Below are positions 1 to 12,814 of a stretch of 64,000 nt of DNA, in pieces. Positions within the stretch are counted from its first letter, which is position 1. Each line of letters begins with the position of its first letter. A program made the position numbers and the translations under genes. The stretch lies in NCBI GenBank assembly GCA_032622095.1, contig CP136064.1, positions 181,384,011 to 181,448,010 on the forward strand. Direction: 5' to 3'. This DNA is from Siphonodentalium dalli (taxonomy: Eukaryota; Mollusca; Scaphopoda; Gadilida; Siphonodentaliidae). Below the pieces are notes generated by a model. The model saw nothing but the letters and a program-made list of their open reading frames with translations, did no database searches and had not been told where the DNA came from.

Positions 1-2312
1 GGATCGAGAGTGTAGGGTACAGCATCACACTGTTGTTTGTGGAAATTCTGATCACTATCTTTGATGCGCGGCTCCCTGGCATCCAGAAGACGAGAGTAAG
101 TATGGCTGGTAAGAGGCACGACATGGTCCGACGATGCTGAACCTACACCCGAATAGTGGACAACACACTTGCATTCTGTCATTGTCTCAGTCTGCAATTA
201 GAAGACGAAAAACAAAGGTTAACTTCTAAAAGAATTATGTACTGATGTCGATTATGCTATACGAGTCAGTGTGGGATGTTGAGTGAGTGAGTTGCGTGTA
301 GACGAACGATAAAGAGCGCTAACTATTGATCTTTTCCTGACATGGTATGAATAAAGAGCGTTCTGTTCACATATGTGCGCAACATGCTAACCACATTCCG
401 TGCAGAGTCTCAGTTGGTCTTTTTAAGACACCCGAGGTAAACGGGGCCTATTTAATAATGCCCACCGAATCAAATTATCCATATATACAAATGTTCCGCT
501 ATGTCGTCCAGCCGTTTAAAGCTCAACACACAACTTCATTTATCTATCCATACACCACCAAGTTGGCAGAATATCACATCATAAAACACTGCAAACTCAA
601 CACAAAACATAACTTACCTATTCATACCGCACAAAATTTGCATCTTTTCCCATCAGTACAATGGCTATAGCAGCAGGCTTAATAAGAATGGATGCGAGTA
701 ATCATATGGAGGATACCATTTTCCACCAGACAGTACTGAAATAAAGGAGAATTTCACGAATAGCATAACAGAAGCAACAATTCCTTAAAAACAAAATATG
801 TTACGTTGTAATACTATACCATTATAACATTAATATATGAAGAATCAGTATTTCATAATTGTTGTCAATCTGGCTTTCCATAGATTTATTATTGAGTCGG
901 GGTTGGATTAGAACATGGTACAATTTTGTTTTTAATATCGGATATTTGGGTTCAAACGAATATTCAAACTGGAATTATGATTATTTGAAAATTCTTTCAT
1001 TGTTCTAATCTCAGTAATAATTAGTATTCACACAGTGCACATTCCTGAGATATAGACTTCTGGATAATTTTCCAGTTGAATGAGACAAACTCACTTAAAC
1101 TTAAGAACATTACAATTATTACATAATAAAATTAGGCACCTAGAAAGAATGATAGACCTAACTTACCTCAGTTTTCTGGAATTTCAGCATATTTTCTTCT
1201 TGAAATTTTTCAAAACATGTGCTTGCAAAACTTCATTTATTGAACAGGAAGTGATGTCCTGTTACATATGGAGGACCGGGAGTTTCACAAAATGAATTCC
1301 TCAGTAAATCCTGTTACAATAGACTGCCAAGCTATGACATTTTAATCATTACATATGAGACTGTTGATAACTTTTCTAAAAAAAAGAAGTGAAACTCTGA
1401 ATAACACATATGAGGATATATATATATATACCTACAGACTTGTCCTAAATTGTGTCAGTTTTGTGGGTAGGGTTAAGTTTTACATTATTTCTTAACTATG
1501 GTCTGGTACATGATTGTAGCATTTCATTTCATTTCATTTTGGTGCATGTTGTTCAGCTGTATCCATAAAACTGACAAAGTCATGGGAATATTTCAGATGT
1601 TTTTCACATAAAAATAATAAATTTTAAAGCTAATTTACCAAAAAAAAATAAAATATTAAAAAAAAATAGACTCTCTCATAACATAAACCTCTGCAGGTAC
1701 ATTCTAATGCCATGAAATATGATAAAACTGTGAATTAGTTAACAAAACGGAACGACTTGACAGGTATTTTCAGATAGAAAATCAGTTTTAGGGGGAGGGT
1801 TAAGTTTTTGGAAATATCTCGGCTTTTTGGATATCAATGGTTGTTATGTTGATATTATTAAATCAGGTATATAATGCTGAAAATGTTGATGCAACAGCGA
1901 GAGCTTTATACCAAAAATTAAATTTGTTATAGGAAATCTTTTGGAAAACTTTTTTGAAAAAGCACTGCAATTTCTGCATTTTTTTGACATTTTCATGAAT
2001 TTTTCACAAAAATTGTTGGAGAATATACATTTTTGAACATCAATAATGTTGAGCAACCCAGATAGAATAAATATATGATATTCAAGTATATTTTATTCGA
2101 CATTTGTCTTATTTTATTAGTTTTCCCTTATTTTACTGAAATTTGCAGGTCAAAAACACTAAAAAGGTCAAAAAAATATATTTTCCACATGTTCCGCCCT
2201 GGATACCTCAGTGTTTTGGAACCCCCATGGGGCAAGGATAATTGGAGATAGCATCAAAATTTCTACCCTTTCGTGTGACACCACCCTCATCTGGGGGCCG
2301 GTCTACATATAT
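1..2312. other. Region without a recognised gene
   Basis: AT-rich non-coding DNA with short simple repeats (an AT run near 1420, a CATTT run near 1520, A-runs near 1640). One open frame of 107 codons at 347-670 (plus) has no recognisable domain; its start overlaps one of two ATAAAGAGCG motifs (309-318 and 351-360) and I do not call it a gene. The last part (about 2150-2312) is the sequence downstream of the gene A stop codon. Confidence 0.5.
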
Positions 2313-3366
2313 TCAGATCAGTTCAGTCTCATTGTCACTGTCGTCTGTTTCTGTTTCGCTGACCATTGGACCATCGCCGTGTTCGTTGATATCACGAATA
2401 TCATTATTGAAACAACTGACACACTTGCACATGTCCGTACAGATAATGACCATTCTTCTCACATATGCATCTCGTTGTCTCGCACACATCTGTGCACGTA
2501 CAACAACACATATACATTATTCCTGTTGGAGCTGGAATGTTTTCGCTCATCACCGTTTGTAATGTGCCTTCAACGATCTTCCAGCCATATTCTGTTGGAT
2601 CCGGCAAATCTGGATGAGGGCGATCTGAGATTTTCCATCGCACATGTAATGACACCGTGATACCGTGACACCATGAAGCTCTGAAATGTTCCCAAATGTT
2701 GATTCGTATACCCCATAGAGAAGAGAATTGTCAATGTGCCAGCTTCATCGTGCGAGTGGTCTGGCATGAGTGCCTGTAAATGAGTAACATTGGTTGTAAT
2801 ACTGGTTCCAGTAACAACAGCAAATTCTGTCCCACCTGACATCAGGCAACTAGCAACTTTATCTGACTAACAATCAGGCAGATTCTCCTTTGTTTTCAAG
2901 TGCGATACTATTTGCTTCATCGACACATTCTCAATATTAGTGCTGTCGCTGATATGATATTCTACACCGATGGTACGATTTCCACTTGGCTACAAACGTA
3001 TGTGTCTCTTAACAGACAATTACAGATATCGATGAAACAGGACGTAAACTCTTGTGTATAATTCGCAACGGAAGAGTGCCTTTTTGATGAAAACAACAGC
3101 CAAATCCAGGCAAGTTTTGATTTCCATTCCTTTCGTATACAATTAGGCAACACCGTCCCATCTAGAATAACAGTTCTGCGTGGCTGACTGACATCACTTG
3201 TATCGTTATAGTTTGGCATGATTTGGACTGAGGACAGCGATTCAATGCAATGCATGGCAGCTGATCTGTCAGAACGAATTAGAGGAGAACCATCAGGCCC
3301 GAATAAGGATCTCGGGACAACATAAAACTCGAAGCTTGGGGATATATATATCTTTAATGCCTCCAT
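2313..3366 (-). pseudogene. Gene A (repeat-family gene), C-terminal part, decayed
   Basis: This is the 3' end of the long minus-strand repeat gene called gene A here. In order it holds a segment with VPRSLFGPDG followed by TVILDGTVLPN (about 3330-3150), a segment with SITTNVTHLQALMPDHS (about 2800-2730), then HPDLPDPTEYGWK and a cysteine-rich tail (about 2640-2440), and ends with an acidic tail and a TGA at 2313-2315. Several frame changes break it. The segment that in the plus-strand copy carries GFHALTGSD is missing, joined at about 2660-2690. I recognise this as a long uncharacterised protein family repeated in mollusc and cnidarian genomes. The VILDG and HALTGSD motifs recall FEN1/XPG-type (PIN-like) nucleases; that role is an inference. 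Confidence 0.6.
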
Positions 3367-3450
3367 TTAGGAGAGTTGGTATGTGGTAAACATTTTACAA
3401 TACTGTACAATATTATATATACAAGACACAAGTTATATTGTTCGCTTGGT

Positions 3451-6400
3451 TCAACTCGGATGTTTCACTATATTACACAGATGATAGAGGACCAGGGCAG
3501 TGTCAATAATTACATTGTCCAGTGATCCTATAACTTCACAGGGAATCGGAATTGGCTGGCCACCGAGAAGCACTGCCATTATATTAGCTGCTCCGTCGGC
3601 AAAGAATCCATGAAAAGGAACGTCCTGATGCCATAGTTGTTCAGAATCATGTACTAGTAGCTGTTACGCATTTGTATCAGGGTATCTGACCGACATGTCC
3701 GCAATATATGTACAAGTTCAAAGTCGAACCGGGAACCACATAGACGACACTCTGAGTTATTGTTGAAGTTGGATTGGTTGAGTAGCCGTGCCATGTTTTT
3801 TAGAGCCATGGCATACGATCGATTAAACTGGAGTATGTTCCAGATTCTCCATTGCTCATTTGGGAAGGGATGGCACTGTAAAACTAAGGACAATGAAGGG
3901 TTATCTCTAACCGAGTCATGCCAATATGTACAGTAGTCGGTGGCCACTCTGTCGTTAACCAGTTTCTTCCATTCGACACCTGACGGAAATGAGCCTGAGT
4001 TTAGATACGACATAAGGTAACAGTCGAGACCATACTTGGATAGCAACGGCATTATGTCTTTGACGAATCCAGAAATAACGCGGCCATACAACACAAACTG
4101 ATAAACGCTGTGAATGAATATCTTGAGCGGAGTTTGATGACCAAGTGGGAGATGAATGAGTTTTTCGACAAATCACAATTTCCTGATGTGGATGTGTCTC
4201 TCAATCGGCGTGAGTCCTAAGAGTCCGAGAGCAACATTAGTAGGAGTCCGAGTAGGGAGGGATTGCATGTGCTTCACACAGATTCTGAAAGATCGTTCCA
4301 GTGTGAGAATTGCAGCATCGTTGTTTAATGGAAGTTCACATCGATCCATACAGAGCTCTTGGTAGAACAACGCATTTGAGGAGTTTTGACATAACTGCTG
4401 GCGAACATTCTTTTACCATTCGATTTCCGGCTAAGGCGAAGTATGTGCTTCTCAGTTTGTCTGCCATTAAATTTATCCGAGATACTGTATTGTTCGACTT
4501 CCCTTGTAGAATGCCGAGGTGGGTGCACTCTGAATTTTCTGTGAGGTTTTCTCTACCAATTTTCCAAGTCCCCTTATTTTGATTGCCGGGTTCATTGAAC
4601 ACTACGACACTGCTCTTTGTTGTCGAAAAGCTAAATCGCTAACGTACACTATATTGATAACATATGTTCAACATTTCATCGAGGCCAGATTTTGTTAGTG
4701 AAATGATTACAATATCGTCGGCTGTTGTTGGAGCTGAGCATGGTATTCCCTGAATGGAGTAACATTGGCGAGCATGTGAGAGTTGTTCAAGTAGCTCTTT
4801 CACGCACACCAAGTAGAAAAATGGTGAACACACAGCTCCTTGTCGTGTTCCTTGTGATATCGTTAATGAATCAGAAAGGCAACCATTTATCATGATTTTG
4901 CTCGAACAGTTGGCATGCATATTCTCCATAACTCTTAGTAGTTTTCCCCGAATTTCATAACTGTAAAGTTTAACAATTAGACCTGCATGCCACACACGGC
5001 CGAATGCCTTTTTTGAGTCAAGGAAGCAGGTATAGATCCGTGATCCCATGTCTGAAGCGTAAGAAATGCATTCTTGAAACATGAAAGATGTCATCGTGCA
5101 ACTAATGTTCTTCTGGAAGCCATTTTGGAGATGGGAAGGGGATTCAGAATATAACAAGCTGGATTGCACACGCCTGATGATGACTCCTTCTAGTACCTTA
5201 TACAACACTGGGAGTAATGTTATTGCTCGATAGCTGTCTGCTCTGTGTCTGGGTTTCGGGTCTCCCTTGAATAGGGGTACAATGAGTCCCACTTTCATTT
5301 CCGGTAGTATACACTCGAGGGACAGCATACCATTATACAGTGAACACAGTATTGCAATGTTCATTAACGATTTGGTCTATGCCGGCCGCTTTGGAGTGGC
5401 GCAGTGACTTGATAACACATAGGATCTCTGATACATTAATAGGGTTGCACAGGTAGTCACATGTATAAAATTCGTTAGATGCATCAAGGACAGATTGAAT
5501 TGTGGAATCCACTTGTTGTTTGAACTCGGGTCACCATGTGGTTCCTCAGCGTACAGTTCAGCGAAGTAATCTCTCCAACCTGATAACACGTCGGTCGGTT
5601 CTCTAAGCATGACACCATTAAATTCCATCTCAGAAATTGGTGTATGTTTTGGTTTGTCTGAGTTCAACAATTTCCAGAATGAACATTGGTCCGATCGTGC
5701 AGCTTGCTCCAGGTTATCATACAATTTCTGATCATGCACGCTGGCTTCTCGACGCAAGGCGCTACGAAATTCACGCTTAACGTTTCTATAATTCACATAT
5801 GATGCACACTGGATTGAATGGGGTCTGTCGTCTAGAGTCCAGCGATACCAACACGATTTCGAATGTTTTTGAAGTGAATTGAGATGTTCATTCCAGTATG
5901 GTTTGAGACGCGTGTTATAACGTCTTTGACACGTTGCCGAATTTGCAGATGCAATTAAGCCATTCACAATGTATCGGTACACTTCACTAATTTTTGATAT
6001 GCATGATATGTTTGTATCCGGGTACGTCAGAAACTTGGAATCCAGAACCGCTTGATATTTGGCGATGTCCAAGCGCTTCCAATTAAAGGAAATTTTCTGT
6101 TGCATTGTGGTAGTCGGCATTGTATCGTAAGGAAGTTTCAGAGAACAAGTTACAGGAACATGACAAGAAGTATTGTTTGGAGCGTCATACATGAGAGCAC
6201 ATTCGAGAAGTAGGTCCTCCGTACTGTCAGGGATCATGGTGTGGTCGATTAAAGTTGGCGAGCCGATAGCTGCGAACGGGAAGTACGATGAACGTTCACC
6301 GCGGCACTTATTGGTCAATGCTGTAGATAACAGATGCAACCGCGCCATGAAATCAGTGAGCAATTTCGAACGGTAGGAATGTCCGGCTGGTGGGTTCTTT

Positions 6401-6903
6401 TCACGGGAATTTCCAATGTGTGCGTTAAAGTCGCCCATTACAATCGTATAACCACTATCTGCGAATAACTCCACACAGTCAGCTAATACACCAAGGGAGT
6501 CCTCTAGGTACGAATCACTATGATTTGTACTTGGCATATACACTTGGTAAAATTAAATGTTTATATTTTGTCCAGTTTTCATTGTCACTCGTATGCCGAT
6601 GGACCGTTGATTTTCAGTCTCAATATATGTACATCTTTCCATCAATTCACGTCTGACTAAAATTGCCACACCATCGCGTGTAAACGATCCACCAGATGAA
6701 GTTGATATCAATCTACCGGCCTTTGATATCGATACATAGTGATCACACATGGAATCCAAGAAGAATAAGCTACTTTCGTTTAGCCAATGTTCGCCTATGC
6801 CAACAAAGTCATAAGCTTTAGAATTTAGCAACATGGAGAGATATACTGAGTTAGTTTTAGCACCACTGCAGTTCCATGTCATTATTTTAAGCGTCCTCTC
6901 CAT
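3451..6903 (-). pseudogene. LINE ORF2: endonuclease and reverse transcriptase, broken
   Basis: The endonuclease begins with MERTLKIMTWNCSGAK (6903-6850) and continues, after a frame break near 6545, with VMGDFNAHIG and LIDHTMI (APE-type nuclease motifs). The reverse transcriptase follows at 5364-4639: LIVPLFKGDPK, a palm motif FLDSKKAFGRVW, and RQGAVCSPFFYL. The catalytic box reads TADD where FADD or YADD is expected, so the aromatic residue is lost. Later pieces (4602-3654) keep VVLPRALYG and a C-terminal Cys/His knuckle CRLCGS..H..RTC. At least five frame breaks separate the pieces, so it cannot make an active enzyme. Confidence 0.8.
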
Positions 6904-7334
6904 GGTGTGTCCGTTTTGTGGCGGATCCCGTCGCCAAGCTCTACACTAAACACCAACAGGAAGGAAGCCATCGGAGAGGAGATGTTTGGAGTCCTTTGCT
7001 TCGACAATCACACGAGCTGATTTCGTGCCTTGAATTGAACTATGAAATAGTCGAACGAAGGTATGGTTAACACCTCGTTTTACTAGGTATAGACACGGAC
7101 ACTTTCGTCTGTCGAGTTAAGAGATATCCGTCCAAGGAAGAATTTTCTAGTGCGTTTTGACCTCCGGTTTGAGACACCAGTGAAGCCATGCGAGTCATTC
7201 TCATCTTGGAAGTCGTCGAAATCGTCATCAACCTGGTGTGTCCCTGTCGGGGGAGAAATTGTGAAATACTTCGAGTTCTGGTCATCGGAACGGGTTAGTC
7301 TCCGAATGCCAGTCAACTTTATGTGTGAAAATTA

Positions 7335-8860
7335 ATTTGTGGGATGTCCTTCTCGATCTGGATTGACGCAGGTCATTATCCCAGCCCAATCTTTCGCCCA
7401 AGTGGAAGTTTATGATAATTGTCGAATGAACAATTGGATGTTAAGTTGAGGTTTTTATTCATATCCATTATTTACATAGCTTACTCATTTTATATTTATG
7501 AAATTATATACAACAGTTATACAAAGTGACATTGCATCGAGAAAATCCATTTTGTCAACTTCGATAACTGGCAGGAATGGAAGACCAATGGCCCGTCTGA
7601 TCAAGGATTTGATAGGCCCATCTTGTTGATAATCGGTTTTCAATCCAACCTCGTTTGCTTTTCTCCACACACTCTGGGTGAAATGGAATAAACAACCTTT
7701 CAAAGTTGTTGTTGGAAACTGGTGTCGGGTGGCATTTTGGATGGCTGTTTCGAAATCTGTAAATCATACATCTGGCGAAAGTGGAATATCGAACGAGAGG
7801 GCTTTCTCGACGAGCAGCGATAGGAAACGTCTTTACGTAAGTTCACTATTGTCTGGCAGGAGGGCGTATACAAGGGGGACCATCTTGTTTTCGACGAAGG
7901 CGTGGACTGTGTAAATTTGGCAGAATAGCTTTGGGCATTTGTCGAACGTCCCGTCGGAAAAGTAGCTTCTGGCCTCAGACAAGAACCTCAGGTTACTCTC
8001 GGTTGAGAAAATAATTATCTTCTTCTCTTCGCCGTCACTTGTCAAAAGGAAGGCGAAACCTGCCATCGTCTTCTTCATTTCCTCAGGGGAGGTCAATGTC
8101 GTTCCTTAGTTTTGCTAGTGCTGGTCGCGTCTTTGCTCTGGCACGGTATAAAGCCGATCGGGCACTATATAATGTGGGCATTTTGGAAATCACCACTGCG
8201 TCGGCTTCGTCGGTTCTCAAAGAAGATACTTCGTCTTTATATATGTTGTACACAGTCCTAGAATCTGACTTGACAATCTGCTTCATTTTCGACATTATGA
8301 CTTCTGCGCTGAGTTTGTCGGGATCTGCTTCGTGATTATGCGGCTTCCCTACACTTGTCACTATGTCGTCCTTGGTGTTGACTGTACCTAACGCAATATG
8401 TCCAGTGGATATTGTCACTCTTTCTAGTTTTAATACGATATTTGTGACAATCAAACAGCAGATTCCTCCCTCCTTTTCTGTTCTCGATAAATGAAACATT
8501 TACCTGAACATTAGCCATTATTATGAGAATATTACACTGAAGTTGAAGTATATTGCCCTTGCATGCATTTATATACGTCCATTTGAGTTCAGGTTGTCCA
8601 CTCAAGGTACAAACATACTTATATCATTCACTCACCGAACTAGCATATACTAACTACGTCAGCGTTAATAAAGCTCACCTGAATACCAAAACTAGCCCAA
8701 CATATTACCACAAATCACAAACAGCGGTACTCGTTAGATGTAACCAATTATTCACACCTCCGTTCACACCTTCCAAAACAATAGCGACTGGCATTCGGAG
8801 ACGACCCCATCGGAACGAGATACGACTGATATACTGTTTAGATGTGTATTTGCGGGTGCA
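7335..8860 (-). mobile_element. MULE-type DNA transposon fragment inside LINE ORF1
   Basis: The body contains FLYWCH plus MULE transposase motifs (next entry). It separates the two halves of LINE ORF1 and so arrived after the LINE. Its ends are not resolved: no clear long inverted repeats or 9-bp duplication were found by eye, and the limits given are where LINE-like coding stops. Confidence 0.5.
7485..8605 (-). pseudogene. FLYWCH zinc finger / MULE transposase, frameshifted
   Basis: The order is as in animal MULE transposases. First comes a FLYWCH-like finger (KGGRNLLFDCHKYRIK, then HW.C and GKPHNHEADPDKL), split between two frames near 8499-8336. Then a linker ends in RFLSEARSYFSDGTFDKCPK, where the first catalytic Asp sits in DGTF, followed by QIYTVHAF and VPLVYALLP. 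After a frame break near 7830 come TDFETAIQNA (second catalytic Asp) and KGCLFHFTQSVWRK. The coding stops near 7485. The copy is inactive because of at least two frameshifts and a stop. Confidence 0.75.
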
Positions 8861-9612
8861 TTTTCAGTTAAAGCGAGCTTCTTTTCGGAGCTACTGTCAG
8901 ACTGGGTGGGTTCAGGACACTGTCACGAGGAGCCGCAGTCGATGTACGTGATGGCTGTATATGACCGTCCATTCCACTGTCTGGCTTTTGTGTGCTGTTG
9001 TCAGTGGGTGAGCTGCGAGCACGCGGGGACAAGTCCTCCGACTTTGGCGTTGAAGTAGTCGGAGTGATCTTAGCTGGGACGAAATTCGCGCTGGTCGATG
9101 AACTATTGAGTGAGTTCAACAGGTCAATCGCACGTTCAGTTTTTGGTATGTGGTTCTTAGATTCATTGGGTGACCGATCGGTTATCCAAGAACTCTGGGG
9201 AGGATCTGCTTGTGACGTCGTGATAAGAGACTCCACGGATTTACACAAATTGTCATACTTGTCCATCGAGCTAGCAGCAAATATTTCGAAAACTGAGCAA
9301 ATATGTTTTTCAATATTGTCGATGTATTCCTTTGTTTTACTAGACATTTCAGCACATTTCTTTGAAGAGGTTAAGAGTGTCGGCCTTGACTAAGGTTTTT
9401 CCTGTAGTTTTGATTTTGTTTTCTGTGCTTTTGGCGAGTTGTGCGTATTCCCTCTCGCAGCCTGCAAGTTCTTCATTTATCAATTTAATTTGCGATTTGA
9501 TATTGTCAATTCCCATACACTTGTCGTCTTGTATCCTTTGGAACGCAAGACCGATGCTTGTTTGTGTGCTTGTGACTTCAGCAATAGCTTTGTAGTTAGA
9601 ACAGAGCAATGA

Positions 9613-10957
9613 GTGCTTTCTCTTCTTTTAAACATACAATATCGTCGGCAACTGGCACTTGGATTGTTTTTGCCAAGGTTTTGAATTATGTTAGTTTGTT
9701 TTTTGGCAATTTATCTCAGACGGACCTTTGCCCAACAATGCTTTCTTCGGTAAATTCAGTGTAAAGTTTATTTCCTTTGTCTGCGAAAACAATGATATCT
9801 TTTTGAACAGAATCGGGAACAACAGCCTCAGTGACTACATTGTAAATGTTTTCACTGTTATCAAAGGCAACAGGAAGATTGTCAAATGTTATGGAGGTTT
9901 TTTTTTTTACATTGAGACTATGCACTTTGTTTTAGAGCCAACGGGCTCGTGATGTTCCGTGCGTTTCTGGATATTATTCCAATCATTTGCGAGAACTGTT
10001 CTGAGATCCTCTTCAATTCGGGAGCTATGAAGAAAAATCGCTGTAATGCATCTTCATTGGACGTCAATCCTCTAATCCCAACAGTAACCTTCATTCCCAG
10101 GTTCTCGTGCTCTATGGCGTGATCTATACCAATTGCTGAGAAAGGAATTTCTGACTTGTTGGAAGTAAAATTCCCTTGTAAGTAATTCCATATTTGAGGG
10201 TCATTCGTTTTGAGTGCAGCCATCTCTCGCAGATAGACGGGATCCATCCGAGCATAACTGGTTTGATCCCCGGCAAAGAAATATTAATTTTGTGAATTCT
10301 CTGAGGCTTGCAATGTGAAATAGCCAGTCTCGCTGTCTTCTTGAACGGCTGATTCTCAATAGTGATTCAGACATACACATGCATGATCTAAATAATTGTG
10401 GCTGATTGGATAAATCTTCATCTAGCTTCTCTTGTGTGGAGAGGTAGTTAATATTATCCAGTTTGGACACGGCGTCATGGTGGAATTCCCTGAGTGAATT
10501 TTGATTGTGAGTCGATGCCTCTCCTAGTACACACAAGGTTTCACCCGGAGCCAGTGCAAGCTCGATGTCTGCACATTCATTGGGATACTTTGTTTTGGGT
10601 CTCTGAATATAAAGATGGCGCAGGGACAGGCACAGGGCCAGGGCTATGTGTTTTCCTGCTTTGATTTTCTCAACTCACACTTGCCCATGATTATCAGCTT
10701 CCACAAAACACTGATCAAGACAACTTCCGTCGATGTATTTGATAATTTCAAAAGACCGTGTGACGTTCTCCTATTCTGAATTGTATAGTGTGTCCGCATG
10801 CAACTGGATGCATTTGACATAAAGCGGCATGTCGAGTGATATTACAGTTCTTCACCTGTCATCACCGCACAGCTGATTTTCTGGGCTAGTTGGAGAGCTG
10901 AATATAGATTTGACAAATCAGTCGGAGCGCCGCGTATCAATGGCAAAGCAGAAATAT
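9613..10957 (-). pseudogene. Gene A, middle part, decayed
   Basis: Gene A continues on the minus strand from the 3' target duplication of the Tx1-like LINE (GCAAAGCAGA at 10943) down to the CR1-like LINE. Readable pieces in order are LIRGAPTDLSNLYSALQ (about 10950-10880), TVISLDMPLYVK (about 10830), IDGSCLDQCFVEADN (about 10740-10690), LSLRHLYIQRPKTKYPNEC (about 10620), then FSAIGIDHAIEHENLG and GLTSNEDALQRFFFIAPEL (10150-10000) and NKLYTEFTEES (about 9760). Frameshifts and stops separate them. The 10585-10957 part is duplicated at 20433-20805. Confidence 0.6.
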
Positions 10958-12300
10958 ATATTTTTTCATTTATAAGAAAGAATGACAAATGAGGAAAAGA
11001 CAAAATGCACTCACACGTTCGTTCCCTCAATCCCGCGGGTTTGGATGAGCGAAACTTTCTTACATGTGACATATAATTAGAAAATATTTAAATGCACACA
11101 TTGTGTTCGGGTAATTTTAACAAAGAGTGTTCAAGCTAAAAGTAAATTGAAGCTACGATGGTATATATTTTTCCGAAAATAGGCTTTCTTTTGCTACAAC
11201 AATGCTGATGTTTTCTTCAGAATAATTTTAGATTTCAATTTCAGCTACATTATTTGATGATATATAGTATTTAATGTTTGCATAATCAAAGTTCCAAACA
11301 CTATGTGTAGTTTTAATTATTTTACAGTTTGAATTTACCAAAAACTATTGTAGTTATTGTACTTGGTTCGACAGCACTCGGGGAAATACACAACGCTCTC
11401 TTTTTTTCGAACGGTGACAAAAGTTGTCATACACTTTATGCAAATGTTGTTATATTGACGTTCTCGGGAATATGATTGAAAAATAAAAATGATCGGTGTA
11501 TTGAAATTGTATAAATATTGTATAAATATCTGCCGCTCGGGTACCGGGTATTTAATTTATTTCGTGTGTCGTCCAGTCACTGTTATATTCTCATACCAGG
11601 GTGTACTTTGTGCCTGAAAATATCTGGTTTTCATTCACTATTATTTTAGTTGTAAGGCATTTTCGAAGTGTCAGCTACTGGTTATCGAATCCATAATTCA
11701 TAGTACATTTTGTGTTGTACCTCTCGCATTCATATCTAAATTTAAGATCACAAAAGAACGATCGGATGTTTGAACGTGGGGACAATCCCAGAAAATGTGA
11801 GAAATGGTTTCCTGTACATGTTAACAATGATTGCAAAGATTGTCGACTCGAAGGTTAGCCACCTTCAGAAATGTATTGGTACTAATAATTCGTGTGTTTA
11901 TTCTGAATTGGTGCCACTGTATATAATTTCGTATCGGTTGTCGTTTTAAAGGGCATGCTCAAATATTCTTCCTAATTTTATATTTTCTCGCATATTGCGG
12001 ATTCCCATTTTTGACATGCATTCGGCATAGTTTTCCCCATTTGCTAGAATTTTATAAAATAATTGTCACATAATTTTACATAATGAAGTATCGATGTAAT
12101 ATTGGGTAGACATGGGTAGGGTTACTAGCCTATACAGATTAAGGGTTGATTAAGAAAACTTGCCAATGACAAAATCTGACGCTTAATACAGTTGATTGTT
12201 ATGAAATCAACGCGGATGATGAAAGTTGCATAAAGTGTGCGTGGGGTATGGAATGTATTATCTGAATAGATCATTTATGAAATATATTCCGGCATCTCTC
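10958..12300 (-). mobile_element. Tx1/L1-like LINE, 3' part (unit 1)
   Basis: Minus-strand LINE sequence. Near 11.95-11.75 kb it reads QFRINTRIISTNTFLK and, downstream, TISHIFWDCPH, the C-terminal knuckle of Tx1/L1-type reverse transcriptases; the same region is present in the second LINE at 42.9-43.1 kb. The left edge near 12290 encodes GIYFINDLF, which directly follows the part found at 30545. The 3' end is a short A-run next to the target duplication GCAAAGCAGA (10943). The coding is interrupted by stops. Confidence 0.7.
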
Positions 12301-12586
12301 AGAAGAATAGCTGGCTCGTTAGTGTCACATCTAAAAATAGAATTTGTGGGTCTAAAATTGGTTGTACTAAAATATTCCCAAAATATCAAAAACCCCCAAA
12401 AAAATTCAAAACTTCCAAAATTTATTTTTTCCAAAAAATTTCAAAACTTCCAAAAAATTTCAAAATCCCCAAATTTCAAAAAAAGAAAAAATTTCAAAAC
12501 CCCCCAAAATTATTTCTCTAAAAAAAAAAGTTTAAATAAAAAATTTATAACGAGTTTTCGGTTTCTGATAATCTCGATATTAAAAA

Positions 12587-12763
12587 ATGTCGAATGTTAA
12601 ATTATTTGCGTGTAATATCTTTCGTTATTTTTTTTGTTCAAATATTTTTCATGAAATTATTAATCGATGTTTAGAAATAGCTTTATTGGACATTGTGACC
12701 ATCGATATGAATGCATACATTCCAGTGTTTATCGGACGCAGTTCATATAATTGGCATACCTGA
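12587..12763 (+). CDS. Small unknown frame near the element end (58 aa)
   Basis: An open frame of 58 codons starts MSNVKLFACNIF and ends SSYNWHT, with a hydrophobic middle (LEIALLDIVTIDM). It is present in all arms: 22434-22610 (plus) and 30095-30271 (minus) are complete. In the unit-1 right arm it has lost its start at the duplication join (remaining 20275-20435, minus). I recognise no family. It may be chance coding in AT-rich DNA or the start of the decayed gene that follows at 12815. Confidence 0.25.
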   Translation: MSNVKLFACNIFRYFFCSNIFHEIINRCLEIALLDIVTIDMNAYIPVFIGRSSYNWHT

Positions 12764-12814
12764 AAATAGACACCATTACTTTTACATAAATAATAAAGAG
12801 CGTTTATTCTTTAC

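Larger units (their letters stand above)
6930..9609 (-). pseudogene. LINE ORF1, broken by a MULE insertion
   Basis: The N-terminal part (9609-8868, one frame change near 9349) is predicted coiled coil followed by a Ser/Thr/Pro-rich stretch. The C-terminal part (about 7316-6930) has an acidic stretch DDDFDDFQDEND, then RKFFLGRISLNST and a fold ending just before the ORF2 start. Between them lies about 1.5 kb of MULE sequence. The layout matches CR1-type ORF1 proteins, which bind the LINE RNA; sequence identity is not strong enough by eye to name a subfamily. Confidence 0.6.
3367..9612 (-). mobile_element. CR1/jockey-like LINE, decayed, interrupted by a MULE
   Basis: A minus-strand non-LTR retrotransposon lies inside gene A: VPRSLFGPDG of gene A resumes at 3366 and the preceding gene A segment ends near 9613. 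ORF1 occupies about 9609-6930 and ORF2 about 6903-3451. The 3' end is near 3367 with no long poly-A. The exact target duplication is unclear. The clade (CR1, L2 or jockey) cannot be fixed by eye. Confidence 0.75.

Noticed and set aside
347-670. 107-codon frame as a gene
   Set aside because: No recognisable domain, no promoter context apart from the recurrent ATAAAGAGCG motif, and no repeat elsewhere in the window.
12226-12600. 124-codon frame rich in Lys, Asn, Phe and Pro (KNPQKNSKLPKF-type)
   Set aside because: It is the A/C-rich low-complexity terminal repeat of the palindromic element and starts in LINE DNA outside it; no domain.
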